Assembly (NCBI GenBank): GCA_902766885.1
Contig: CACXFS010000016.1
Location: 1 to 53,908, forward strand
Length of the DNA: 53,908 bases
Origin: an uncultured Ruminococcus sp.
GTDB lineage: Bacteria > Bacillota > Clostridia > Oscillospirales > Acutalibacteraceae
Reading direction: 5' to 3'
Shown here: positions 8,305 through 16,441 of the stretch, piece after piece
How positions within the stretch are numbered: the stretch's first letter is position 1
How the letters are laid out: each line of letters opens with the position of its first letter
Notes under the pieces: generated by a model
The model's database searches: none
What the model was told of the DNA's origin: nothing
The model's input: only the letters and a program-made list of their open reading frames with translations
Translations under genes and position numbers: made by a program

Positions 8305-10287
8305 TTAATTTCCGAATTGTTCCGACACAAGATTGCATATATAATCTCTGTCATACATTCTGTTAGAGGTCAGATAAATATCGGGCGTCAGACCGTTGTC
8401 TATGTCCATTAAGCTTCCGTTTTTAACTGATACGAGCTGATTGTTTGAAGAAATCCGCATAAACGAACCTGTTGCGGTAGCAACATATCCTACAACGCAG
8501 GCACCGCCACCGCTTTGCTGTCCCAAAGCAAGAACATTTGCGTCATTGTATTTAATGTTGCAGGGGAAGAGGTTGCCGCAGGAGAATGATACATCTGATG
8601 TGATTAAGGCAATGTTTTTGCCGAGCGCTTTTATTGACTTATCGTTTTCATCAATTTTTCCGTCTAAATTCAGGTCACATTCAACAACATTCTGATGAAG
8701 TGCGTTTGTAATCGGATTTAAAACGGATATGTTTGAAGAACCTAATACGGCGTAAATTGAATATAAACAGGCAATGGAGTCGCCGCCTGTATTGCACGAA
8801 AGGTCAATAACGACATTTTTTACATCGCTGTCCTCGTTTTTAAGTTTTTCAAGTGAATAGCTGAACAGTTCAATTGTGTCGGAAAGGTCCGGTTCTTTAT
8901 TTTCATTGTAATACTTATCCTTGGATTTTGCAATAAAGCTATCAAAGGTTATAAAGACAGTATCTCCACGACGTTCATAAGGCTCAACCTCGCCGAGAAT
9001 AGAGCTTCGTGTTGCTGTTTTAGCTGCAAATCTTTTGTATCTGTCCATATAAGTTTTGCTGTTTGCAGTCGGTTCGTCCATTATACTGTATTTTTCTTTG
9101 TCGAAATAGGGTGAACTGCAATCATATGAGCTGTGAAAATCAGCAAAGCACGTAGTTGAAAGCTGTAAATTTGCCTTGTCTATTCTGTATACGTTTCCTG
9201 ACAGATATTCCTTCTTTAAGCCCATTCTGTTTAAGTAACTGTCAAAGTCCTTGATTTTATGAGTGTCTTTAAGACCGTAGTGTAAATCAAGATTAAGGCA
9301 AAGCTCGTTGTAATTGAATTTTGTCATTTCTTCCGAAAGGGTTTCCTTCGGCTCAATGGAATAATACAGCTTAGTAAGCTCATTTGAATAATCTGTTATT
9401 ATTTCTTCATTAAAAAAGAATAACTGTTCATCAATTGAAACTAACACATATTCTGTTTGCGAAATGAAAATATCATTAAATGTTGACAGGGGGATAAAGA
9501 GCTTTCCGTTATCTTTAAGCATTGGTATTGAATAGTCCTCAAGACTGATTTTTAACGGATCACCGTTGTAATAGTGATCATAAGGACTTCTTAAAAACAT
9601 AACAGGCTCGTCGGAGCTTGATTTGCTTTCGTTATTTTCAATCAAATCCATAGGCAGACCATCTTTTTTGGTGGTAAAAAGGTCATAGTCGCTGAATTCT
9701 ATGTATTTTTCGGAATAATTAAATTCAGCCGTTAAGTCATCGCCGATTGTGCATATAACAATGCTTCCGTTGTTTGAAGCTTCAACATTAAAGTCTGACT
9801 TTTCAAGAAAATCTCTGAAAAAGTTTAAACCGTTATTTACTTCGATAAACGGAATGTCATTGTACTTTGTGGAATAATAAACTTGCTGTTTTTCTTCCAA
9901 AATGCCTTCCATAGCAGCAGGCATATTTAACTTTGTGGTTTTCTCAACAATTATTCCGTCCTCGCCCTCGTCAATTGGCTGACCGATTGATAATTTTGTA
10001 TCATATCCCGAAAGATATTTCTGAATCTGCGTAACGGAATTGATATTGATTTCGGTGTCGTCCACATTTGCGGCAACCTCCTGCTTAATGCCGAAGTCGG
10101 CACTTTCTGCAAGGTATTTCTGAATTTCGGTTGCGTCGGCAATAGATACCGTTCCGTCAAGATTAGCGTCGCCCAGAATAAGCGGGGTTTCTTCAGCCGC
10201 AGAAACGGTAAGACCGCTTATCGTTGAAGTTAATAAGGCGGCAGATAAAAATACTGCGCATATTTTTTGACCGATAGTTTTTTTCAT
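8305..10287 (-). CDS. secreted dockerin-containing S41-family peptidase
   Basis: A 660-residue exported protein. A signal peptide (1-30) is followed by a type I dockerin with two calcium-binding repeats (LGDANLDGTVSIADATEIQKYL near 38-60; second near 74-95), so it should bind a cohesin on a scaffoldin or cell surface. The middle (about 115-320) resembles nothing I recognise with certainty. The C-terminal part (about 440-655) is S41-like: VVIDLSCNTGGDS, TSDVSFSCGN with the candidate nucleophile (Ser567 or Ser569), and LGQQSGGGACVVG where family members usually have a charged residue at the first Q. An extra calcium-loop-like DLNLDGKIDEND (538-549) is inserted before the catalytic Ser strand. 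Start preceded by GAGGAA. Confidence 0.82.
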   Translation of the reverse strand: MKKTIGQKICAVFLSAALLTSTISGLTVSAAEETPLILGDANLDGTVSIADATEIQKYLAESADFGIKQEVAANVDDTEININSVTQIQKYLSGYDTKLSIGQPIDEGEDGIIVEKTTKLNMPAAMEGILEEKQQVYYSTKYNDIPFIEVNNGLNFFRDFLEKSDFNVEASNNGSIVICTIGDDLTAEFNYSEKYIEFSDYDLFTTKKDGLPMDLIENNESKSSSDEPVMFLRSPYDHYYNGDPLKISLEDYSIPMLKDNGKLFIPLSTFNDIFISQTEYVLVSIDEQLFFFNEEIITDYSNELTKLYYSIEPKETLSEEMTKFNYNELCLNLDLHYGLKDTHKIKDFDSYLNRMGLKKEYLSGNVYRIDKANLQLSTTCFADFHSSYDCSSPYFDKEKYSIMDEPTANSKTYMDRYKRFAAKTATRSSILGEVEPYERRGDTVFITFDSFIAKSKDKYYNENKEPDLSDTIELFSYSLEKLKNEDSDVKNVVIDLSCNTGGDSIACLYSIYAVLGSSNISVLNPITNALHQNVVECDLNLDGKIDENDKSIKALGKNIALITSDVSFSCGNLFPCNIKYNDANVLALGQQSGGGACVVGYVATATGSFMRISSNNQLVSVKNGSLMDIDNGLTPDIYLTSNRMYDRDYICNLVSEQFGN

Positions 10288-10401
10288 TGGAATTCCTCGC
10301 TTTCCATTAGTTGATTAAATAATAACATATAATTTAGCGAAAATCAATATAAAATCAGCAGTAAAAGAACAAAATATATGTAATTTTAAAACAAAGCATA
10401 G

Positions 10402-10428
10402 AAAAAACCACCCGATTTACGGGTGGTT
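10402..10428 (-). terminator. terminator of the ylxM-ffh-rpsP-khpA operon
   Basis: Perfect 9-bp stem AACCACCCG / CGGGTGGTT with a 5-base loop. Read leftward it ends in TTTTTTC. It lies immediately past the khpA stop codon. Confidence 0.85.
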
Positions 10429-10432
10429 ACTA

Positions 10433-10666
10433 TCAGTCAATTTCAACCATAATCTTTTCATCGCTGCGGATTGCCGCACTGCGGGCAATTGTACGGATAG
10501 CCTTGGCAATTCTGCCCTGCTTGCCGATGATTCTGCCCATATCGTTCTCTGCAACGTGAATGTGATAAACGGTTGTGCCGTCCTCGCTCGGTGCGTCAAC
10601 TTCAACGCTTACCGAATCGGGGTCGTCAACAAGACCTTTTGCGATTATAGCAAGTAATTCCTGCAT
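10433..10666 (-). CDS. khpA: KH-domain RNA-binding protein KhpA
   Basis: A 77-residue single KH-domain protein with the RNA-gripping GxxG loop as GKQG near residue 48 (GRIIGKQGRIAKAIRTIAR). In Gram-positives KhpA pairs with KhpB/EloR and binds many RNAs. It follows rpsP by 26 bases as the last gene of the SRP operon, its usual place. Length and motif match the family fully. Confidence 0.93.
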   Translation of the reverse strand: MQELLAIIAKGLVDDPDSVSVEVDAPSEDGTTVYHIHVAENDMGRIIGKQGRIAKAIRTIARSAAIRSDEKIMVEID

Positions 10667-10692
10667 AAGATAAGTCCTTTCCTGCTTCGCAA

Positions 10693-10938
10693 TTATTCAA
10701 TTACGCCGTTCTTCTTAAGAAGTGCCTTTACTGTATCTGTGGGCTGTGCGCCGTTAGCAATCCACTTCTTAACAGCCTCCTGGTCTACCTTGAACTCGCT
10801 GGGGTTCTTGAGAATGTCGTATGTGCCGATTTCCTCAATGAAACGTCCGTTTCTGGGGTATCTGGAGTCTGCAACTACTACTCTGTAGAAAGGAGCCTTC
10901 TTTGAGCCCATTCTTCTGAGTCTGATTTTTACTGCCAT
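10693..10938 (-). CDS. rpsP: 30S ribosomal protein S16
   Basis: 81 residues beginning [26 protein letters not shown], the hallmark S16 N-terminus, with the conserved [13 protein letters not shown] stretch. The ATG at 10938 is preferred to the GTG at 10947 because GAGGTG is spaced correctly for it and the family starts there. S16 helps assemble the 5-prime domain of 16S rRNA. Part of the ylxM-ffh-rpsP-khpA operon. Confidence 0.96.
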   Translation of the reverse strand: MAVKIRLRRMGSKKAPFYRVVVADSRYPRNGRFIEEIGTYDILKNPSEFKVDQEAVKKWIANGAQPTDTVKALLKKNGVIE

Positions 10939-11010
10939 GATTTTCACCTCTATAAAATTAGTATTATATATTCACCAAATTCTTGGATGAATGACTTGTT
11001 CTGCCGATTG

Positions 11011-12381
11011 TTATTTCATCGGCGGCATACCGCCCATCGGCATTCCTCCGAGCCCTGGGAGCATATTTCTCTTTTTCTTCTTGCCGTTTTTACCCTTTGA
11101 CTTGAGCTGTTTCATCATTTTCTGCATCTGCTCAAGCTGTTTGATAAGGCGGTTGACTTCTTCAACCGACCTGCCCGAGCCTGCCGCAATTCTGCGTTTT
11201 CTTGACGGATTCAGAACTGACGGATTTGTCCTTTCCTCCTCAGTCATTGAGAGGATAATAGCCTGTACCCAGTCAATCTGTCTGTCGTCAATATCAACGT
11301 CCTCAAGCTGTTTGCCGAGTCCGGGAATTTTTGCAAGAATACCCTTAATCGGTCCCATTTTTTTGACCTGCTCAAACTGTTCGTTTAAGTCATTGAAGTC
11401 GAACTTGCTGGACATCATCTTCTGAGCCATCTGCTCGGCTTTTTTCTGGTCAATTTTGCTCTGTGCGTCCTCAATAAGAGTGAGCACGTCACCCATTCCG
11501 AGAATACGGCTTGCCATACGGTCGGGGTGGAAAACCTCGATATCCTCAAGCTTTTCGCCCGTACCTGCAAACTTAATCGGCTTGCCTGTAACAGCCTTTA
11601 CCGAAAGTGCCGCACCGCCTCTGGTGTCGCCGTCAAGCTTTGTGAGAATTACGCCCGAAATTTCAAGCAGCTCATTAAAGCTCTTTGCAACGTTTACAGC
11701 GTCCTGACCTGTCATTGAGTCAATTACGAGCAGGATTTCGTCGGGGTTAACCTCAGCCTTGACCTCCTTAAGCTCATTCATAAGAGCCTCGTCAATGTGA
11801 AGTCGTCCGGCGGTGTCGAGGATTACAACGTCGTTGCCGTAGTCCTTTGCCTGTCTGATTGCGGCTTTTGCAATCTTTACAGGATTTTCCGTTCCCATTT
11901 CGAATACGGGAACGCCCGCCTTTGAGCCGACAACCTTTAACTGGTCAATAGCTGCGGGACGGTAGATGTCGCAGGCAACGAGCAGGGGTCTGCGATTCTG
12001 CGCCTTAAGCATTTTTGCAAGCTTAGCCGCATGGGTTGTTTTACCTGAGCCCTGCAAGCCGCAGAGCATAATAACTGTCGGTGGCTTTGATGCAAATTCA
12101 ATTCTTGCACCCTCGCCGCCCATAAGGCTTGTAAGCTCCTCGTCAACTATTTTTATTACCATCTGCGCAGGAGTAAGACTTTCCATAACGTCCTGACCTA
12201 CCGCACGCTCGGTAACCTTGTTTGTGAAATCCTTGGCAACCTTGTAGTTTACGTCGGCTTCAAGCAGTGCGAGTCTTACCTCACGCATAGCCTCCTTAAC
12301 GTCACTTTCGGAAAGCTTGCCTTTGTTTTTCAGTTTTTTGAATGCGTTGCTTAACTTGTCTGCAAGTCCTTCAAATGCCAT
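11011..12381 (-). CDS. ffh: signal recognition particle GTPase Ffh
   Basis: 456 residues. N domain, then G domain with GLQGSGKTT (G1), DTAGRL (G3) and TKLDGDTRGGAALS, then a Met-rich M domain with GPIKGILAKIPG, the SRP-RNA-binding RKRRIAAGSGRSVEEVNRLIKQ region and a C-terminal GLGGMPMGGMPPMK tail. It binds signal sequences of nascent membrane and secreted proteins and hands them to FtsY. Located 11 bases after ylxM. Confidence 0.97.
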   Translation of the reverse strand: MAFEGLADKLSNAFKKLKNKGKLSESDVKEAMREVRLALLEADVNYKVAKDFTNKVTERAVGQDVMESLTPAQMVIKIVDEELTSLMGGEGARIEFASKPPTVIMLCGLQGSGKTTHAAKLAKMLKAQNRRPLLVACDIYRPAAIDQLKVVGSKAGVPVFEMGTENPVKIAKAAIRQAKDYGNDVVILDTAGRLHIDEALMNELKEVKAEVNPDEILLVIDSMTGQDAVNVAKSFNELLEISGVILTKLDGDTRGGAALSVKAVTGKPIKFAGTGEKLEDIEVFHPDRMASRILGMGDVLTLIEDAQSKIDQKKAEQMAQKMMSSKFDFNDLNEQFEQVKKMGPIKGILAKIPGLGKQLEDVDIDDRQIDWVQAIILSMTEEERTNPSVLNPSRKRRIAAGSGRSVEEVNRLIKQLEQMQKMMKQLKSKGKNGKKKKRNMLPGLGGMPMGGMPPMK

Positions 12382-12392
12382 AAAATTTCCTC

Positions 12393-12743
12393 TTATTCTT
12401 TTAGTGCGTCTGCCGTGGTTTTAATTTTGTCGGCAAGCGCTTTGATGTTGTTGTCGTGTGAATTGTCAAAGATTTGCTGAGCGGTGGCTGAAATTTCCTC
12501 AAGCCCTTTTTCAAGCTCGCAGAATCTTTTGTAAAGGCCGAGCTTTTTTTCAAAATCAAAAAGCTGTTGTTCGCAGCGCTTGATGCTGTCACGCACACCC
12601 TGCCTTGTGATTTTGGTCTGGTCGGCAATTTCGGCAAGCGACAAATCGTCATTGTAATAAAGGTCAATTGCCTGTCTGCCCGACGGCTTTAAAAGCTCGC
12701 CGTAAAAGTCAAACAGCAGTGAAACCTCAATGTTCTTTTCCAT
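12393..12743 (-). CDS. ylxM: YlxM-family DNA-binding protein (UPF0122)
   Basis: 116 residues with a sigma-70 region 4-like helix-turn-helix near residues 30-62 (LSLAEIADQTKITRQGVRDSIKR), characteristic of YlxM, which is encoded beside ffh across Firmicutes and has been linked to SRP assembly and activity. First gene of the leftward SRP operon. GGGAG lies 8 bases before the ATG. A strong promoter and an inverted repeat lie just upstream. Confidence 0.92.
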   Translation of the reverse strand: MEKNIEVSLLFDFYGELLKPSGRQAIDLYYNDDLSLAEIADQTKITRQGVRDSIKRCEQQLFDFEKKLGLYKRFCELEKGLEEISATAQQIFDNSHDNNIKALADKIKTTADALKE

Positions 12744-12778
12744 TTTTTCAGCTCCCTGCCGTATAAAAGCAAAATTAT

Positions 12779-12801
12779 GTGTAAAGTAAATTTCTTTACA
12801 C
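12779..12801 (-). promoter_or_regulatory. inverted repeat at the SRP operon transcription start
   Basis: Perfect 8-bp arms GTGTAAAG / CTTTACAC around a 7-base AT spacer. It begins where transcription from the promoter at 12809-12837 should start, so it could be an operator or a 5-prime stem-loop. No matching regulator was recognised. Confidence 0.5.
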
Positions 12802-12808
12802 CAATGTG

Positions 12809-12837
12809 ATTATAATACATACAGCCTGTTTTGTCAA
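12809..12837 (-). promoter_or_regulatory. promoter of the ylxM-ffh-rpsP-khpA operon
   Basis: Read leftward: TTGACA (12837-12832), 17 bp, TATAAT (12814-12809), both perfect consensus. Start expected near 12802, about 60 bases before the ylxM ATG. Confidence 0.85.
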
Positions 12838-13085
12838 GAAAATTCTGAAAAATTTAATTTTTATTTTTCATATTATATATGTGTCTTCATAGCGTCAGAT
12901 AATTTTGAACAAAAACAAAGCTGTTTACACGCCTGTTATGTTGTGTATTTTTTACTTTATTATGAGGTTGTAACAATAAATATTACAAACAAGAGATTTT
13001 TATGACTTGCGTTTTCGTCACATTTTACAAAATTTAAAATTTTAGTGAAAAAAACTATTTTTTGTGAGTTTTTCTTTTGAATTTG
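12838..13085. other. AT-rich intergenic stretch
   Basis: No gene seen. It separates divergent ylxM and phoH. The only structure noticed is TTGTAA, 9 bases, TTACAA within 12967-12988. Confidence 0.5.
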
Positions 13086-13094
13086 TGGTATAAT
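13086..13094 (+). promoter_or_regulatory. extended -10 promoter of phoH
   Basis: TGGTATAAT, a perfect extended -10 (TGnTATAAT), with no good -35. Start expected about 13101, with an AGGAG ribosome site at 13118-13122. Confidence 0.55.
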
Positions 13095-13158
13095 TGTTTT
13101 GTTAAATTTGTAGAAACAGGAGTTTTGCCTTACGGAACAAATTCTGAATATTGATAGA

Positions 13159-14088
13159 ATGGAAAGCGCAGTTGCCCTTTTTGGCAGTTTTGACGAGAAT
13201 ATAAAAATTATTGAAAAGGAGTTCGGTGTTCGCATAACCTGCCGTGACAGCGAGCTTAAAATTGACGGCGAGGCTGAAAACGTTTCAAAAGCGAGCAGAG
13301 TGATTGAAAGCCTGCTGAGGCTTATTAACCGGGGAGAGTCGCTTTCGGAGCAGAACATTCGCTACTGCATTTCGCTTGTTAACGAGGACAGCGAGGAAAA
13401 AATCGAACAGCTTGCAGGTGACTGCATATGCATAACCTCAAAGGGCAAGCCGATTAAGCCCAAGACTATCGGTCAGAAACGCTACTGCAATATGATTGCC
13501 GACAACACAATCACAATCGGCGTAGGACCTGCCGGAACGGGCAAGACCTACCTTGCGGTTGCAATGGCGGTTACGGCATTTCGCAGTAAGCAGATTAACC
13601 GTATCATTTTAACTCGCCCTGCCGTTGAAGCAGGCGAAAAGCTCGGCTTCCTTCCCGGTGATTTGCAAAGCAAGGTTGACCCTTATCTTCGTCCTCTGTA
13701 CGACGCGCTTTTTGATATGCTCGGCGCAGAAACGTATCAGAAATACGTTGAGCGCGGCAATATTGAGGTTGCTCCGCTTGCGTATATGCGAGGCAGAACG
13801 CTTGATGACAGCTTTATCATTCTTGATGAAGCGCAGAACACCACGAGCGAGCAGATGAAGATGTTTCTGACCCGTCTGGGCTTTAACTCAAAAATGGTAA
13901 TCACAGGCGACATTACGCAGATTGATTTGCCGAGGGGAGCCAAAAGCGGACTCAAAGACTGCATTAAAATCCTGAAAAATATTGAGGGAATAGGAAGCTG
14001 TACCTTTGACGAGCGTGACGTTGTGCGTCACCGACTCGTTCAGGATATTATCAAGGCTTACGCAAAATACGAAAATACAAGAACATAA
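13159..14088 (+). CDS. phoH: PhoH-family P-loop ATPase
   Basis: 309 residues from the first ATG. An N-terminal RNA-binding-like region is followed by a helicase-like ATPase with GPAGTGKTYLA (Walker A, near residue 122), LTRPAVEAGEKLGFLPGD, AYMRGRTLDDSFIILDEAQN (Walker B) and TGDITQIDLP. PhoH is genetically tied to YbeY, which follows. The start is doubtful: the ATG has no ribosome site, whereas AGGAG at 13118-13122 points to in-frame codons reading TEQILNIDR, which resemble the family N-terminus but lack an AUG, GUG or UUG codon. The true protein may therefore be about 10 residues longer. Confidence 0.92.
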   Translation: MESAVALFGSFDENIKIIEKEFGVRITCRDSELKIDGEAENVSKASRVIESLLRLINRGESLSEQNIRYCISLVNEDSEEKIEQLAGDCICITSKGKPIKPKTIGQKRYCNMIADNTITIGVGPAGTGKTYLAVAMAVTAFRSKQINRIILTRPAVEAGEKLGFLPGDLQSKVDPYLRPLYDALFDMLGAETYQKYVERGNIEVAPLAYMRGRTLDDSFIILDEAQNTTSEQMKMFLTRLGFNSKMVITGDITQIDLPRGAKSGLKDCIKILKNIEGIGSCTFDERDVVRHRLVQDIIKAYAKYENTRT

Positions 14089-14155
14089 CACAATTGGGTA
14101 TCGGGTTATGTTTCAGATGTTTTAAATAATAATTTTATTGAAAGGAATGGTTAAA

Positions 14156-14668
14156 ATGGCAGACAACAAAATAAGAGTAGTGATAACGAACAAACAAAAG
14201 ACAGTTAAAATCCCTACGGGAATCAGAATGCTTGTGCGCCGTTGCTGTAACGCAGTGCTTCAGATGGAGAAGTTTGAGGGACCTGCCGAAATCAGCGTTA
14301 CCTTTACCGATAATAAAGGAATAAAAGAGCTTAACAAGCAGTACCGCAACAAGGATATTGAAACAGACGTACTTTCATTCCCGATGGGCGAAAACGGCGT
14401 TTACGATACCGATATGGAAACAGGCGCAAAGATTTTAGGCGACGTTGTAATTTCAATGGAAAAGGCAAGAGATCAGGCTGAGCTTTTCGGTCATTCGCTC
14501 CAGAGAGAGGTAGGCTATCTCACAGCTCACAGCGTTCTGCATCTTCTCGGCTACGACCATATGGAGAACCTTGAAAAAGTAAGAATGAGAGAAAAGGAAG
14601 AGCTTATTATGGAACAGCTCGGACTTCCCGCATCATCAAGCTACATAGTTGATGACGCTTTGATTTGA
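14156..14668 (+). CDS. ybeY: endoribonuclease YbeY (rRNA maturation)
   Basis: 170 residues with the zinc site HSVLHLLGYDH (His-x3-His-x5-His pattern) near residues 124-134 and the family motif LSFPMGE. YbeY is a metal-dependent RNase-like protein needed for 16S rRNA 3-prime end processing and ribosome quality control. The ATG at 14156 follows AAAGGA; the upstream TTG at 14138 would put that site within the gene. dgkA starts one base after its stop. Confidence 0.93.
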   Translation: MADNKIRVVITNKQKTVKIPTGIRMLVRRCCNAVLQMEKFEGPAEISVTFTDNKGIKELNKQYRNKDIETDVLSFPMGENGVYDTDMETGAKILGDVVISMEKARDQAELFGHSLQREVGYLTAHSVLHLLGYDHMENLEKVRMREKEELIMEQLGLPASSSYIVDDALI

Positions 14669-14669
14669 T

Positions 14670-15149
14670 ATGAAAAAGCAGATTTTAAGCTTTAAATGTG
14701 CCTTTCGGGGCATATGGTACACGATTAAAAGTGAAAGTCATATGAGGTTTCATATGGTTGCAGGCTTTTATGTTCTGCTCTTTTCGCTTTTTTACAATTT
14801 CTCAGCGGCTCAGACGGCTTTGCTGATTATTCTGATAGCCCTTATTATGTTCGCTGAAATTGTAAACACCTGTATCGAGGAGCTTTGTAATCTGATTTCT
14901 GACAGATACGAGCCTATTATAAGAATTGCCAAAGATACTGCGGCAGGTGCGGTGCTCGTACTGTCAATTGCGGCTGTGGCTGTAGCCGTAGTTTTCTTCC
15001 TCGATTTTGACGTGCTTTACGGGATTTTTCTGTTCTTTTGCGCTAATCCTGTTTTGCTTGCCTTGCTTGTAATTTCAGCCGTTTTTTCGGTTGTTTTTAT
15101 AGTGCTCGGTCCAGTCGGAATTAAGGAAAAGCTTTTAAAAATACTGTAG
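14670..15149 (+). CDS. dgkA: DgkA-type lipid kinase with C-terminal membrane extension
   Basis: A small integral membrane kinase. The DgkA core (about residues 1-110) shows the cytoplasmic GIWYTIKSESHMRFH start, the catalytic-site helix EIVNTCIEELCN and IAKDTAAGAVLV. Gram-positive members phosphorylate undecaprenol to feed cell wall lipid carrier recycling. At 159 residues it is longer than most Gram-positive homologues, with extra hydrophobic segments near 112-150. The TAG stop lies inside the TGTAGGG start of a palindromic repeat. The gene order ybeY-dgkA-era is conserved in Firmicutes. Confidence 0.9.
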   Translation: MKKQILSFKCAFRGIWYTIKSESHMRFHMVAGFYVLLFSLFYNFSAAQTALLIILIALIMFAEIVNTCIEELCNLISDRYEPIIRIAKDTAAGAVLVLSIAAVAVAVVFFLDFDVLYGIFLFFCANPVLLALLVISAVFSVVFIVLGPVGIKEKLLKIL

Positions 15150-15171
15150 GGAACGACCCCTGTGTCGTTCC
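15145..15171 (+). repeat. short TGTAGGG palindrome on the dgkA stop codon
   Basis: TGTAGGGAACGAC, six bases, then GTCGTTCC: an 8-bp stem. Its TAG is the dgkA stop codon. A second stem (GGGGCA / TGCCCC) follows within 35 bases and may act as a weak terminator. Confidence 0.6.
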
Positions 15172-15229
15172 TGAAAAAAGGGGCATACTGTATCCGGTTT
15201 GCCCCAAATTTTTGTATAAGAGGTAATTG

Positions 15230-16138
15230 ATGAATACTAATGATAAATCAGCTTTTGTCGCAATAGTCGGCAGACCGAATGTCGGCAAAAGCTCAATACT
15301 CAACAGACTTCTCGGTCAGAAAATCGCAATAGTTTCAAGTAAACCGCAGACCACACGAAACAGAATTACCGGTGTGCTCACCGACGGCGAATATCAGCTT
15401 GTTTTCTTCGATACACCGGGTATGCACAAGCCGAAAAATTCACTCGGCAAGTATATGGTGCGCTCCGTCAACGAATCAGTCGGCGGAGTTGACTGCTGTA
15501 TGCTCGTTGTCGAGGCAGGAAAAGAGCCGACAAATACCGAGCTTGCGCTGATTGAAAAATTCAAATCGCTTGAAATGCCCGCAATTCTTGCAATCAATAA
15601 AATTGATATGCTCAAGGAAAAAGACGCTTTGATGAAGCAGATTCTTGACTACACAAAGCTTTACAATTTTGATGCAGTTGTGCCTGTCAGCGCACAGGAT
15701 GGAAGCGGAATGGGCGAGCTTTTGGACGAGCTTAAAAAGCAGTCGAGTGAGGGCGGACATTACTTTGATGACGACACACTTACAGACCAGCCCGAAAGAG
15801 TAATTGTAGCCGAAATTATCCGTGAAAAGATTTTAAGACTCTGCGATAAGGAAATTCCTCACGGAACGGCTGTTGTAATCGAAAAGATGAAAACAAGGGA
15901 CAACGGAATTTTAGATATTGACGCCACAATTTTCTGCGAGCGTGACACGCATAAGAGAATAATCATCGGAAAGAACGGAGCAATGCTCAAGAAAATCAGC
16001 ACATTCGCCCGTCAGGATATTGAAAACTTTTTTGACTGCAAGGTGTTCTTGCAGACATGGGTAAAGGTCAAAGAAGACTGGCGCAACCGTGCCCGGATTT
16101 TGCAGAATTTCGGCTTTGACGAAAAGAATTTTGATTGA
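15230..16138 (+). CDS. era: GTPase Era
   Basis: 302 residues: GTPase domain with GRPNVGKSS (G1), DTPGMHKPK (G3) and NKIDML (G4), then a KH domain with IIIGKNGAMLKKI (GxxG as GKNG) near 240-255. Era binds the 3-prime end of 16S rRNA during 30S assembly, matching neighbours ybeY and recO in conserved order. The ATG at 15230 is preferred to the adjacent TTG at 15227; AGAGG precedes. Confidence 0.96.
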   Translation: MNTNDKSAFVAIVGRPNVGKSSILNRLLGQKIAIVSSKPQTTRNRITGVLTDGEYQLVFFDTPGMHKPKNSLGKYMVRSVNESVGGVDCCMLVVEAGKEPTNTELALIEKFKSLEMPAILAINKIDMLKEKDALMKQILDYTKLYNFDAVVPVSAQDGSGMGELLDELKKQSSEGGHYFDDDTLTDQPERVIVAEIIREKILRLCDKEIPHGTAVVIEKMKTRDNGILDIDATIFCERDTHKRIIIGKNGAMLKKISTFARQDIENFFDCKVFLQTWVKVKEDWRNRARILQNFGFDEKNFD

Positions 16139-16267
16139 TGATATGGTAATACATTGAAAATAACCTAATGAAATGGGATTTGGATTGTTACTACAAATAA
16201 AAAAATCCAAAATCTGCTTTATATAAATTTGCACTATCCGAAAACAATAATTTCGGAGGTGTTTTAA

Positions 16268-16441
16268 ATGGACGACTGGTATATGTGGCAGGCGTTTTTT
16301 ACAACGGGCAGCGTTCTTGACTATCTTCGCTACAAGAATATTCAGAACGCTAAGGACACCGGTGCTGACACCGTTTCAAGGGAGGAAACCGATGAAATTC
16401 CGGACGGAAGGACTTATTATCAAGGAACAGAATATCGGTGA
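16268..16441 (+). CDS. yqzL: YqzL-like small protein overlapping recO
   Basis: A 57-residue ORF, MDDWYMWQAFFTTGSVLDYL onward, with GGAGGTG six bases before its ATG. The N-terminal pattern (WxxFxxTGxxxxYLxxK) matches YqzL, a small protein of unknown function encoded between era and recO in Bacillus, the same position as here. Its last 50 bases overlap recO in another frame, and the recO ribosome site lies inside it, so the two are probably translationally linked. The C-terminus beyond residue 27 is longer than in Bacillus YqzL. Confidence 0.75.
   Translation: MDDWYMWQAFFTTGSVLDYLRYKNIQNAKDTGADTVSREETDEIPDGRTYYQGTEYR

Noticed and set aside
13125-13154. TTG-initiated short leader ORF ahead of phoH
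   Set aside because: The TTG is only two bases from the AGGAG site and out of frame; the in-frame coding extension is a better explanation.
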